DNA from: Schistocephalus solidus
Lineage: Eukaryota > Platyhelminthes > Cestoda > Diphyllobothriidea > Diphyllobothriidae
NCBI GenBank assembly: GCA_017591395.1
Contig: WEDG01003974.1
Location: 248,001-312,000, forward strand
Length of the DNA stretch: 64,000 nucleotides
Reading direction: 5' to 3'
The first letter of the stretch is position 1, and each line of letters starts with the position of its first letter. Positions 13,800 through 26,330 of this stretch are shown piece after piece. Under the pieces are notes generated by a model. The model ran no database searches. It was given only the letters and a program-made list of their open reading frames with translations, and was not told where the DNA came from. The position numbers were made by a program, and so were the translations under genes.

Positions 13800-14050
13800 T
13801 AGGAGTATCAGTATCAGTATCAGTAACTCCCGGTGATATTTAGGAGAAAAAAACTGTCGCACTTGGGAGGGGGTCCAACGGGGGGCATTTCGGAGGTCAC
13901 ATAAATCAGCCAGATTCTCCTTTGCTGATTGCAGAGTCCGTTTAGGGATTTTAAAGGCGGAAATATATGTCCAGATCATCCTCGGTCCATTGCGGTTCGA
14001 ACCGAGGGAGAAAGTTCATACACCTCATGGACGACGGTCGCCAGTGTCTA
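13800..14050 (-). mobile_element. possible tRNA-derived SINE
   Basis: On the minus strand a TGGCGACCGTC string (about 14046-14036) resembles an RNA polymerase III A box, and GGTTCGAACC (14002-13993) is a near-ideal B box. They are about 45 bases apart. A G+C-richer body of about 170 bases follows and ends in a short TACTGA-type microsatellite (about 13828-13806), as many SINE tails do. The piece does not fold into a clear complete tRNA, so an intact tRNA gene is unlikely. The B box is palindromic, so orientation rests on the A box and tail. Moderate to low certainty. Confidence 0.35.
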
Positions 14051-17000
14051 GCAAAAATTGTTAATTAGTCTTTAATTTTTTTCATTCCATTCTTTAAACA
14101 ACAACAGTTTTTTTAAATTTCCTTTGGCTATTTTACAATCATGATATGATAGAAGTCATACCGCTCTTTACTTGCAGAGGATAGGTGGTAACAGGAACGG
14201 AGAAAACGTCTTGTTTAAAATGGTGCCTTATACTAGAAAAACACTTTTGAATGCCGACAAGTGCAGTAGGTACCCTAATATATCATTGCATATATTACAT
14301 TTGGAAAAGTTTTTGCATTCATATGAATTGCTTAATTATGCTTGCACCATTGATTACCATGCAGGGTAATATAATGATATTTCGTTAATCTCAGGGTGTC
14401 CGCTTTTTTAACTGAGTGACATTCTGACCGCCTGCAAAAAGCAATCTCTCTAAAATATATCCCCCGGTTATAAAAAAGTTGCTTATTCTAAGATTTTAAT
14501 ACCGTAAAGGTTCACTGATAGTTCAATATATCCAAATCGTCTGCAAATGTTAATGAGAAGACTGGGATTTCCTCCTTATCGCACCGAGAAATGCGTGATT
14601 TTCCCACAACAGTATATAGGCAACATTTCGTCAGAACATTGAATTAATGTAAAACGGCCAGTAGGGTTCAGGGTTTTTCGGCAATTAAGAAAGTTTTTAG
14701 ACCGAAATTTACTTTTTTGTTAACGGCAGAGTGATTTCGATTTTCGTTACGGATCCTTCGCTGTATTCGACATGTTAACAATCATTTTCCGCATGACACA
14801 GGGTTACCAGCAAACGTTTTTAAAGAAATGGAGAAAATGGATAAAGTGGGCTTATGATTATCGTGTAATTATATTTTGGTCATAGCAGTTCCCTAGTTAT
14901 CTTATTTGATATGTGAACAATTCTTCAACTGAATGATTTTTCCGGTGGCCATTGTGCATGGTAGGAGGGGAAAAGAAAGTGTAAGTAAAACACTTTGTTT
15001 GCAAAAACAGCACATTTTTGTACTTTTATAAATCTGAGGCGTTCCAACCAATCCGTATTCATCGGCTGGAAAGGATGATAAATAGCGGAATAACTTTTTA
15101 AGTGGAGTGGGAGTTCAAGGACAGGGCGAACGTAATCAAACTTTGACTAGATGATGGACTGCATGTTTCATAAATTATTGCAAGATATTTACCGAAGAAC
15201 TTGTAAGACAACAATATCATATTCTTGTCAGCATAGAGCAATCATTTTTTTATTCAAGAAAAGGATTGCAGGATTAAATGCATGGAGATCGATCAAAGAG
15301 AGAAAGTTAACATTTATATCACTGCATCCGGTCTGCGAGGCAAGTTAGTCGGAGGCCTAGTGGTCAGCTAGACCGCCTTCTTGTATCCTGTTCATCAACG
15401 TGTAAATGAACATCTCAACCAGAACCATTTTTGATCGATAGTGTTCGTAATTATGATAATGTTAATACACTTGCCCATGACCTCAAAAGATTATGCCGAT
15501 TTTGAGGAAGATAAATAGCTTCACTTCTTTTCGGATTTCTTAAGAAGAATCAACGCCTGCACAGAATGCTCAACCTGACTTAACTTCCGGGATTGCATTG
15601 GAGGGTCTGTATGAATGCCTCAAGACGAGTGCAATTACAGTCCGTACATAATATAGAACATAGCATCCGTCTGTCATAAGGGGCGTTATGCGACGGATGA
15701 GCTCATATCACACAACACGGATCAATTTCATGAAAATAATGCCAGATACTATTAGCTGCATAAAATAAAATGCATAAAATTTTTATTCTCTCCAACATCA
15801 TAAGCACGCTTTAAGGGGTACACAAAAGTCACGCCTATCAAGCTTATATCAAAAAACATTCTTCACATATGCCTTCGAGGTAGTGTCTGCAATATGCTTA
15901 CTTCAAAATAAAAGCCGCAAGCGCAAAATTCTGTGGAGCCTCCTTTCTAAAAAAAACTAATTACATAGCAACTGTAGTAATAAAACAAAAAAAGCAATTA
16001 TGTTTTTGAACAAAGCTCCAGCTTAATGTGTTTGGCAATAAGATTCGTGGTTCAATGCCGTTTTTCAAATTTATAAAATCATAGTTTTCTAAAGGTTATT
16101 AGAGCAGCATCTAAATTATTTAAATAAAAATTTGCGTTTGCTAAATATATCAACATCCTTACTAGATTTTAACGGAGGGAAAGATACAAGGTTTATGCGT
16201 AAATGACTTTTGGAAACAAAATACTCTGCGGTGTTCTCTTTTACGCTTGTCAAGATAGCCTCTCAGCTAGATATTTTGCTTCTAAAAGGTCAAAAGTCTA
16301 ACCTTTTTAGCTAGAATTCTAGACAGGTGAAGGCACAAAAGGTAATGCAGAGGTAACATTGTTAAAAATGCTTAGCAACAAGTCAAATTTTACATTTTGA
16401 AAAAGTTAACAAATTGTTGTTGATGTAAATTTTGCTGATAGCGTCAATAAACCACTGCATGAACCAGAAAGGTCAATCGTTTCCCAGAAGAGGAATATCA
16501 ACCATCTTTTCCTGATTCCTCAATGGAAATCAACGAGACAACAACTATACTGAATGTACTATCAGTCTTCACTGCACACATTGTAGCCCAAGTAGCGCGA
16601 TAACAGTTCACTCGTAAGTCAAAACAATGTCCTTATTCGTCTCTGAACAGAATGTCACATCAGTTTGTTTTTCGTACATAAAGCCGAAGACGCGGATGGG
16701 AGAAGAAACGATCTCAGATATTACATAAACCTTTAAAGAAAATAAATCGAGCAAATGGTTGCTACATCACCTGAAATGTACACGACTCCATTATATGTAT
16801 AACAGTACCCATTCATGAAGGGGTCTCCTCACATAATTATTGCAGACGTTAAGCCTATCGCAAAATGTTTTTTTAGAATTTCCTTCTTTATTTCCATCTT
16901 AATATAAAAACTAGTCTAAGTATTTAGCTGCTAGGGAATAAGAACAAGAAACGGTATTTATTTTCTGGTAACTGAACTCCCATCCTAATGTGCATGGGAA

Positions 17001-18127
17001 CAAAAGGAAATTATGTAATGCGTTTTTTGGACAATTTTAATCTCATGCTTGTCCTAAAGTTCCAGAAACATCGAGTAACTCATTTTTGTACAAAAATAGC
17101 TACCTTTAATTATAATTCTGAAGAAAATACAAAATATTTTACATAATGGTGTCTCCTGTAAGCAAAATTCAAAATTATTGTCTTATATCTGACCTGGGAA
17201 TAAATTAAATGAAATATGAAACAAGAGCAAAATACCAGTTACCGATTCTCTTTCGCATTTAAACACAAGCAACCTTTCAGTGATTTAACTTAAATAGTTT
17301 TTTAAAAAAACTACTTAGTGGATTCTTTCCTGGCGTTTTTATAATAAGCCTCTTTGTGAAGCACATAACCATCAAAATTATAAGTTAAATTTTTCAACAG
17401 GGACCGTAAAACCTGCAATGCAAAAGCAACTTTTTCAAATATTATTCGGAGCGAAAAATTAATATTTTGAAGATATCCTTGAGACAAATATTGTAAGTGC
17501 TAATGTTTGTTTAAGTTTTTGCTAAATTTATTGATTTTAGAATTCAGTTTGAAATCTGTTGTAGAGATATTTCAAGAGAAATAAGATTGATTTAGTAAAA
17601 ACGGCTTGCGCTAATTATCGCGTATGTTTTAAGTAAATAGAAAAACATATGTGCTGTTTTGTCCTTCCTAATTTTGTAGTAATTTTTCCAAATATGGTAA
17701 TTATGTATTTGGTTAATGCAGTTCCCACTTGGCAGCTTTTTAAGAACGCCTTACAGCTTTAAAAATATATATACAGTTTATTATGGTAGAGGTAACCCTA
17801 AATGTCCTGAACTCCTTAACACCGTCTCTGACTTTGCTATACACTCTGAGGCACGCGATCTAAATTCAGACTAAATATCACTTGCGTACATGAAGTTAAG
17901 AGAGTTTTTAATAATGGCCCCGTATTTACTGTATATGCCAGTGTTTTAAAACATCAAAGTGTCTACTTAGGTTGTATGCATCCTTTAAAATGTCCCCGCT
18001 TACGCAAACTCTTACCATCATCGTTTAAAGATTGTGATTATCGTTCAGACTTCGCATCCTCACCCTTTTATAATCCAGTTTTAATGACTGCATCCGCAAT
18101 TAGACCGATCTTCGGCCCGACGGCAGT
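14051..18127. other. AT-rich non-coding DNA
   Basis: No gene was recognised. It contains one strong hairpin (listed separately) and, at about 15348-15375, a CCTAGTGGTCAGCTAG string that resembles a Pol III A box but has no B box after it. Confidence 0.5.
15664..15699. other. two-part inverted repeat (hairpin)
   Basis: Arms CATCCGTC and GACGGATG pair perfectly over 8 bp. Inside them CATAA and TTATG pair over 5 bp around a GGGGCG loop, with a small asymmetric internal loop between the two helices. No gene lies near it, so its role is unknown. Confidence 0.6.
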
Positions 18128-20215
18128 TTGATTAAATTTTTCTGTCCACCTGAGGAAAACGAATGTATAACAAACGTAATTTTAAATAAAACTAAAACGA
18201 CCACCCTGAAGAGTAAATTAAACCACAAGCGAAAGCTGTGGCAAACTTATCTTAAGGAAAACACCATCGAATCGCTGACGAAGTTCATAACGCAGAGGAA
18301 CAAGATAAAATGCCTGGTTTATAAAGCCGCTAAAGTATCGACAGTAACTTTATAAACCGTGCAGCAGAAAAACCGAAGCTCTTCTACAACTAAATTAGGC
18401 AGTGCAGTCGAAATAAAGACCCCACCTCTTTGAAAAAAAAGGATGAAGGCGTTGAACTTGGCAAGGACGAATAAAAGGCTGAATATCTATCTGAGTTCTT
18501 TTAGTCAGTTTTTACTAGAGAAGCCAATCTAACCGCTGATAACTATAGTGCGGAAGAGATCCCGACAATTGACTCAGTGGTCATAACAGAAAATATCGCC
18601 AGGTCCTGATGTAATACCAGTAAAGTTGTTGAAGGAGTTGACCCTTGAGTTTGCAGAACCTTTGTGTCTACTCTTCCAAGCCTCTCGCGCTGCAGGCAGA
18701 TTGCCACCTGATTGGAAGTCCGCGTGGATTTCCCCGATAGATAAAAGTGGCAGTCGGGCTTCTGCAAATAACTACAGGCCGGTAAGTCTCACCTCCATAT
18801 GTTGCAAGATAATGGAGCGAATCATCAAGCGTGAACTGATGCAGATTCTGGATCAGCATCATCTTTTCTCTGACGCGCCTCACGGATTACGCAGAGGAAT
18901 GTCCTGTTTAACCAAGTTGCTCTACTGTCTGGAACAATAGACCCGTGCGGTTAATGAAGGGCAGGTGGTGCACGTAGTCCATATGGACTTTAAAAAGGCA
19001 TTTGATAGCGTGCTCAACTTATATCTCCTATTCAAAATCAACCGTATTGGGGTAAGGGACAAGCTTTTAAAGTCGGTCGAAATCTTATTGATTGGGCAAT
19101 CTCAGATTGTCCATCTTGGCGATCAACAATCGGCGGAGGTGGCATTTGAGAGTGCGTTTCCTAAAGGCTCCGTCCTTGGCCCTATCTTCTTCCTCATATA
19201 TATTGATGACTGCATGACTGGGTTCGACTGTGACACCGCCATGTTTGCTGACGATATTAAGCTTAAGAAGGTCATCCACAACGAAGCTGATAAAGCAAAT
19301 CTACAGGCGAACTTTCATCGACTCAAGGAACGGTTGCAAAACTGGCTCCTCACATTCAATGCTACAAAGAAAAATATTCTGCGATTCGGCAGAACCAGCT
19401 CTGTGAACCAGAGAATTAACTATCTGGACGACACACCGCTACGAGAGGTGGAGGCTCACAAAGATCTAGGCGTATGGATCACGCCCGCACTGAAACCATC
19501 GTCCCGGTGCTCAAACGTAGCAAATTCTGCCATATCAAGCTTGTGTCTAATTAAGTGAGCGTTTGCAAAGTTCGGGATGTTTGTGCGACCAAAATTGGAG
19601 TTTTCCATACAAGCCTGGAGACCGTGGTCTGTCAAAGACCACATTACCTCTGAGAAGGTCCGAAGACGAGCGACCAAGCTTGTTCGAGGTCGAAGATGCC
19701 TACCTTACGAAACACGATTGTCCAATCTGTATCTGTTTCCTCTGGACTATAGACAGCTACGTGGCGACCTTATACAAGCCTTTCGCATGCTGCGGGGTCA
19801 GGATTGTTTCCTTGCATCTGGCGACTTCTTTGAGTTGGCCACGACCACTACTTAAAGAGGACATCCTGTCAAACTACGCGTGACTGGTGCAAGACTGGAC
19901 GCAAGATGTTTCTTCTTCTCCAACAGAGTGATTAAGGCCTTGAATGCTTTGACTGCAGACATCATCATGTCCCCATCCGTTGACACTTTTAAGCGGAAGT
20001 TGGAACCAGTACAGCCATAAGTACCACCATTACATCAGAAACTAACACATTTCCTGAAACCTATTCCCATCCACAATTTTCGCGTTATAGAACATACTTC
20101 TCCCTATTTTGGATTAATATTTTTATAATTGTTTTGCCCGATGCCCTCTTAAGTGTGACGGGGAGATACTCCTTTGTCCAACGTCCATTATGCGTTGGCC
20201 TTTTTTAAATTTGAA
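18128..20215 (+). mobile_element. 5'-truncated CR1/Jockey-like non-LTR retrotransposon
   Basis: A LINE remnant in plus orientation. It begins in the linker between endonuclease and reverse transcriptase (KLWQTYLKENTIESL), runs through the RT and the C-terminal region (FVRPKLEFSIQAWRPW, then the conserved tail LRVTGARLDARCFFFSNRV and SPSVDTFKRKLE), and ends with a 3' UTR. The 3' UTR has a hairpin with arms CCAACG (20178-20183) and CGTTGG (20193-20198), followed by a T run. Hairpins near the 3' end are common in this LINE superclade, where the RT recognises them. The 5' boundary is uncertain, about 18100-18200. The endonuclease is missing, as expected for a 5'-truncated insertion. Confidence 0.85.
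18626..19855 (+). pseudogene. reverse transcriptase of the CR1/Jockey-like LINE (broken ORF)
   Basis: One plus-strand frame carries most of the RT: PVKLLKEL and NNYRPVSLTSICCKIMERI (finger region), then motif A HMDFKKAFDSV with Asp at 18986-18988, motif B PKGSVLGPIFF, and motif C MFADDIKL with the FADD box at 19244-19255. The catalytic aspartates are therefore still present. The frame is broken by TAG at 18938-18940 and by TGA at 19556-19558 (context suggests an original Arg codon). Upstream (18346-18600) another frame continues the linker (NFINRAAEKPKLFYN), so there is a frameshift as well. The protein would copy the element's RNA into DNA at a nicked target. Two stops and a shift make it dead; homology is secure at superclade level, the clade is less certain. 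Confidence 0.85.
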
Positions 20216-23200
20216 AAGTCATTGAAATCAATACGCAGCTCAAAGGCTTCGCCTAAACGATCAATCGAAAAATAAACAAACGCATAAAAACGAGATCGCC
20301 CAACCCCCATAACATGAACTGTGAGACAGCCTGATCGACTGCAAATGGAAAAACTGCCCTTCATTGTATTAAAACAAAAACGTGTATCTTAATTGCCAGT
20401 GGAATGTTTGTATGAATAATAAATAAGACTCAAATTTGTTTCTTGTATTGACCGTTTTGTTTCTGAATTACATAAGAGTAGAAAATTATAAAAATAAATA
20501 TTATCTTGTTTTATGTTTCAGTACTAAAATGGCCATTTTTAACGAGGCTTTTTGTGATTGGTTTTGAAATATTAACATTTAAAATTCTCATTAAATTTGC
20601 ATTAAATTAAAGAAAACAATTAAGTTACCTAATTATTTAATGAAATTAAGTTTACATCTAGCCCCTATTGTTAAATATTTGTGTATGAATTAATGCAAAT
20701 TTTCGAAAGTTTATTTACAATGGATAAATGTATTTGTGCTCTGAAGGTGACACTCTCATTTATAATTGACCTCATCCGTGTTGCGCAGGCTTCAATATTA
20801 AGCTTCATGTTGGCGAAATGCCTGCACACCACTGCAGACTTGGTAGATAATTTAATATTTTAGAAGCCTATTCTGTGCTTCATGAGGCTTCTAACGGAAT
20901 AATTAAATAAATAAGTAACAAACATTACCTTCAACGTACGTTGAGCTGCTCACATAGATTCCAGCTGCTAACATTTGAAAGTTAATTTCAGCGATGATAG
21001 CCAATTGCGCATTTAAGAAGTCAAGTTGGACGAACGTAGGCATTTGAAACTGTATGTTTGCCAAACATGACGTCTTAAATTTAGATGTTACATTAATTTA
21101 TAATTTTCAGTTGCGGACAGACCTATCCATCTAATAAGTACACTTGTGAAACAAATTTTTATTCCTTTTAATGCATCAGTATTTAATCACTTCAAATGTT
21201 TAATTTCAAAATTTTTAAAAAATATGTGACAAGTTTGGCTGGTGGGCTTGAATACGAAAAGGGCCTTTTCCTAGCATTTTTTTGTTAAAAGGATTTTTCG
21301 TCACAAGACTGATATATAATTGATTATTTGTAGCAGTACTAAAAAAATCCTGCAAAATTTAACGGATGATATCAAACCATAGTATAGACAGTATTTTTAG
21401 ATTAAACATGAGTGAACCTCAATTCGGCTGGCAGAGCATATATGTCAGAGCACAGGAATTTCTACTGTAATATCTTGAAATAGGTGGAAGTCGGGAAGCT
21501 TATTCGATCTCTATTATTTTGAGAGCAATCTAGAGATTTTAAAAACGTCCTGAGGGGCCAAGCGAAATGCCGGGTTAAAACTAAAAACCTACCCAAAATT
21601 GCCCAAACAAGGAGCAATTATACGACTAGTTGTCTTAGTTATTAATTAGTAAAATAAAAGTTAATTAATAGTGTAAATAAATAACGAAACAGTATGTGAA
21701 TTTGACAGTCTGAAAAAAACCTGATTTTGTTGATTTATCGGCTAAATTCCCTCTTATCCTAAATATGAATATGAAAATGCGAAAGAGCCAACAGTATGAC
21801 AGGATTTTTAGAAAAAAAAACAACTTTAATTTGAAAAACGTAAGCACCTGTTTGTTCTATATGCCCAAGTACATGAAAAAGCTTTGTCGTCTGAGTTTGA
21901 GACAGAGTTGAATAAACCGACCACGGGCTATAAATGTGAATATCGAGAGCGCACGAAAAATATTGCCACAAAATATGCCTTTCCCGGAAGAAAAGATTAT
22001 TGCATGAAATATTATTTGTACTTTTGACAATATTTGGAAGTTTCAGGCTTTCCTTAGGAAACTATTATTTTACATTTGACCACTTCATATTCTTACTAGT
22101 TTAAAAAGAAATGAGTCTACTAAAGAAGACTGAAATGCGATTTTTGTACTGCTACACTGATAAAGTCAGATGCGATTAATCTTTTTGTGTTAAGCTCTAT
22201 AAATTAATGCAAAATCCTTCCTAGCTAAACAGGTATTTTGTATTAAAAAAAAATTTATTTGAATTCTATAAAAAATCATATCATGTTTCGTTAAGTAATT
22301 CAATGCGAGAGTAGAGTACCTTAATTTACAATTTCTTTAAGCAAGGATAATAGATGTCATCTCGCCTCTTGTGATTTTGTTAGCTAGTAAACACCGTTAA
22401 CAGACTATGTTTAATCTACATTTTGGCCTAAATTTAGAGAAAACTGCAAAAATCTTAAAACACAGCAGCCACCTGTTCACTATCACGCGTACCTTATCAT
22501 GAGAACATCAGAAGTTAATCAAATATATTTCGAAATCCAAAGGATAATATTGTTTTGAGTAGGAAATTAAAAATTCAATGTGTGACCTGGGTTTTCAAAC
22601 AGGATGAAGGGCACTTAGATAATCACTTTTTAGACAATGTTAGCATTATTCACTTATTATTATTGCCTATTCCATACAAAACGCTTTTTAATTTATGAAG
22701 AACATATGATTGATGATTATAATCAGGAATTTCGCAGCTTTAGGCACCAACTAAGATTAAAATATTTTGACAATTTCATGTGTAATACGCTGTGTTAATG
22801 CACGTAAGTCATGTATGTATGCAGTTGAAACGGAGATATTAAATTTAAAGTGAAGGGCTTCAACAAAGTCAGCTGCCTTTTAAATTGCTGTCTCCGCTTA
22901 ATACAGATAAATTTCCACTTTATTAATGCCATTACCTATAAAAAGTTTCAAATAAAAATAAATCCATTACCTCAATATCATTCTTAGGTGATTGTTATTA
23001 GGAAAGTTTACGAGAGAGGGCTTTCCATTAAAAACCTATGTCACTGTACCATAGTCTTTTCGTAAAAGGATATTTGAAATATCTCCACGCATTTCAATTT
23101 GTTTCAAGTTTAGGTTTTCAAAACACGATCTAATCAAAGGTATTTTTGCATGGTCTAACCACATCTTAGGATTTTATGAGAATGCTATCAACAAAGCAAA

Positions 23201-24769
23201 CTTCTTTGAGGGGATAAACCTAAAAATTCTGTCTTCGAACTGTGTTCTTTGTACTTTTCATCTCACTGATGCCATACATATAGAGTGGCTCCATGGATGG
23301 TCCGTTAAGAATGCCACCAGCAGTACACTCGACCATAAAAACGTGGGCGCTTCGGGGCGCAGACCTATGAAACATGAATAATTTAAAACAAATGTGCAGA
23401 GGAAATATGGCAGCGCCACGATTGTTACAGTATATGTAGAAACTCCTGAAATGTTGGCAGAAATTTTGTTTTCGATTGAAAACTTAAACGTAATTCTGGT
23501 CTAAGAATACAGTTTTGCGTAGAATTTGATCCACACGAAGTAGCAGGCTTTAAGGTGAGCTTCTCTGGAGTCAACTGCAGCAAATAAAGTCAATCAAAAA
23601 TAATAATGCAATTAGTGTACATTTTTTCTAGAGATTTTTGTTGTCCTCATAAATTAAATATTTCTTATGTTCAATATTCCGAACATTTTAGTGGTGACAT
23701 TTCAAATTTTATACCCTTAACAAGGATACTGACGCTTAAAACAATTTAAAGTGTCCGTAAAATTATAAACCCGACCTCCATTTTATTGAAGTATTCTAAT
23801 CTTCATGCCATATACATGTTATCTTGTAAAAATCGCACCTTACTTGAAATCATTAGGTAGATATCGTAATGTTTGTATATCTTACCAATAGCATTTATAA
23901 ATGGACAGATCAAATGCTTTACGAACAGGAATTTCAAGGCCTTAGGCTTTGCATAATCATACACTTTTTAAAAAACCGTATGATACAATTTTTAAACATA
24001 CAATTACAAGAAATAAACTTAGTGTGTTTAAAAGTGACATAAACAGAAAAAAATTATAACTACGTTCCACAAAATATATTAAAAATATTTAGGGCATAAC
24101 AAATGATATTTCAAAATGCATAAGACGCAAATAAACCTTTCCTAAAAACTGAAGGTTTCGCAGACGGTCGAAAAAAACCGATCACTAGCCGGAATATTGA
24201 AGTGACTAAAATATCTCGCAAGTACGATGTAGGATTATAACTAGTGCACTCCTACTTAAGTGAAATTTTCGAATAAAAACCATGATTCAGAAGTTCACTT
24301 AACATCTCATCCATTCGCCATATTCTTCGGACAGGCTATGTCATTGAGTAAATTCTATTGAACTAATCGGTTATGTTGAGATAAATGTCAACCAACACTA
24401 TCAACATCAACACTCCGTTAACAGTCCCGAACGAGCAACTGTCACATGGGAGAGGAAAAAAAGATTAGTAGAAATCTTTCCTCACAGTAAAACCTCCCAT
24501 TACTGGACGCGCACTGGCATCTAAGGCAGAAGCAGATGATGTGGCTTAAAAGATAACCCTCTGAGGATTTCATGGCTTCTTGCCCTGAACGGGGATCTAA
24601 TTGCAGACGTTTACTTCTAAATGCGTCTCCGCAGCAGCCTTGTCATAGTCGGATTCGAAAAAATCTCTCCTGGTAGTGCAGGTTTAACGGCCCTAAATTC
24701 CAGGAGAGTGAATGTTCCTGTGACCTATCCCTTACAATTAAGCCAATCTAAACCTCAAACAAGACTATT
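20216..24769. other. AT-rich non-coding DNA
   Basis: No gene was recognised. The part from about 23280 to 23420 and the end from about 24480 are somewhat richer in G+C but gave no recognisable translation. One inverted repeat at 24665-24708 is listed separately. Confidence 0.5.
24665..24708. other. inverted repeat
   Basis: Arms CTCTCCTGG (24665-24673) and CCAGGAGAG (24700-24708) are perfect 9-bp complements around a 26-base loop. No gene context explains it. Confidence 0.55.
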
Positions 24770-24910
24770 TTCTTAACATTAACGCTAACCTGACCGGACC
24801 CTATCTCTTACCACAAACTTTTTCATATTTTAGCCATAGTCCTTACCCTAAGATAAACCTTAAAACTCACCCGATCATTAAAAATAACCTGAAATCTAAC
24901 CCTAGCGCAT
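24770..24910 (+). repeat. degenerate telomere-like CTAACC motifs
   Basis: Variants of CTAACCT, TAACCCT and CCTTACC recur through this stretch, as in degenerate interstitial runs related to the TTAGGG repeat. No two neighbouring units are perfect. Confidence 0.45.
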
Positions 24911-24983
24911 GGCCAACTGTATTACGGTCGGTACGTTTCCCTGGGTACCAACTCAGCGCTGGTTTGCCTTCGCAGTTAATCCA

Positions 24984-25680
24984 CTATATCGTGGGCGAGA
25001 AAAGAGCGAATGAAATAAGTACAGTTCTAATTTGACGTCCAGTGCCTTTCAAAAAGCTCGAACGTGTATCTACAAGTCTAGTTCTTTCAGATAAAACTTG
25101 ACACCTGACCGCAAAGACCAGGTAGCGGAACTCGCTCCCTCGACGAGCGAATTGACACCAAAACATCTTTTTATTCTTCAATACGACTGCAAATGTATGC
25201 ATTTTGGCTGGTTGACAGGCGGGCGAGGCGAGAAAACCCTCGACAGGCAGCAAAGCAGCGGTGTCCATCGCCCAGCGGAAATTCCCCTTGCTCGTCCTAC
25301 CCTTCCTATCCCCCTCTAATTTTGTCATTGTGATGCACTTCTTTATGGGCAGTGGATCCACTTACTTCCATAAATATCTAACTGAGTTTAAGCCCTCTTC
25401 TAAGAACCTCTGCACTAATTCCAAGCACGGTAATTTGATCCAGGTCTGGTTTCCCGTGCACGATTTTAAAAGCGAATTCTCCATCAAATCCAATCGATTG
25501 CAATGCTTGTTACATTGGGATAGACCTACTATCAGCTCCTTGGCGACTGAAATATTCAGTAAGTCTACTGAAGTCCAGTCTTTGTTTTATGATCTGCTGA
25601 ATGAACGCTGGTACTAATATTGGATCGATTGGGCGGACAAGTTACAAAGTCGCCAGGTCGCATAACTTATTCCGTTTGAT
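24984..25680 (-). pseudogene. unidentified coding-like block
   Basis: The minus strand reads like decayed protein across about 700 bases. From the right: VRPIDPILVPAFIQQIIKQ, then RLDFSRLTEYFSRQGADS, one stop, QALQSIGFDGEFAFKIV, HGKPDLDQITVLGISAEVL. In another frame follows a 125-codon open stretch with LLPVEGFLASPACQPAK, MHTFAVVLKNKKMFWCQF and RGSEFRYLVFAVRCQV. Codons are less AT-biased than in the flanking DNA. I recognise no family or catalytic motif. It ends about 45 bases before the LINE that starts near 25727, so it may be an older element that the LINE landed in or beside. Real coding ancestry is likely but not proven. Confidence 0.35.
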
Positions 25681-25726
25681 GCTCTGATCAAACTGTTAGG
25701 TGCACTACGTGTGTTTTATGGTTGTG

Positions 25727-26330
25727 TGTGTGGGTGGGGTGTAGGGGTACTGGTTAGGGGCAGCACCTTACAGCTTGCATTTGGTCGCTCAATTTGTCTC
25801 GTACAGGTGGTAATGCTCCTGTGGCCGCCTCTAACTGGTACCCAACTCTCACCTGTGGCTCCTCAAAGTTGGGTTCTTCCCAGCGGCCACACCCCGGGCA
25901 ACCGTCACGACCGGCGGGCTAAACCAGGTGAGGGTCTCCGGTGTTGTGTGTGCCTCCACACCCAGTATGTCTGACTCCCGAACTTCCCACCTCCCGTTCT
26001 CAAAAAGTCCTACGGTGGGGGTGACAGCAACCCCGTAGGCGGCCCAGACTAACTCGGGTTTATTCTCCCACTAAAACAAATCCGTGACCCATAGTGGAGT
26101 TCGGCAGCCGTCTGGGATGTCCGACCAGCCCTATTTAGGGATAGCACTGCTTGCCTCCTCGCGGAGGAAGGGGCTGGAAAATGTGCCCTAAACAAATGCT
26201 GGGTCTCACGTTTTCTGCGGCCGGCCGCGGCTCGCAGATCGCAAACTATGCGGTCGTAAAACTCAAACAAACAACAATACCCCCGTCCCCATCCCCTCGC
26301 CATACTCTCCAGGCTGCTCGGGTGAGTCCA
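25727..26330 (+). other. 5' UTR of LINE copy 1
   Basis: This G+C-rich leader is shared, block by block, with 30951-31710 and with the right end of the minus-strand copy at 52674-53753. Landmarks are GGTACTGGTTAGGGG near 25745, CCCTATTTAGGGATAGCA near 26131, and AAACAAATGCTGGGTCTCACG-like sequence near 26190. It does not encode a recognisable protein and no separate ORF1 (gag-like) gene is visible. Confidence 0.7.

Noticed and set aside
13990..14060. A complete tRNA gene around GGTTCGAACC.
   Set aside because: The acceptor and anticodon stems do not form; only a SINE-like pair of promoter boxes is supported.
15348..15380. A tRNA or SINE A box (CCTAGTGGTCAGCTAG).
   Set aside because: No B box or cloverleaf follows within the expected distance.
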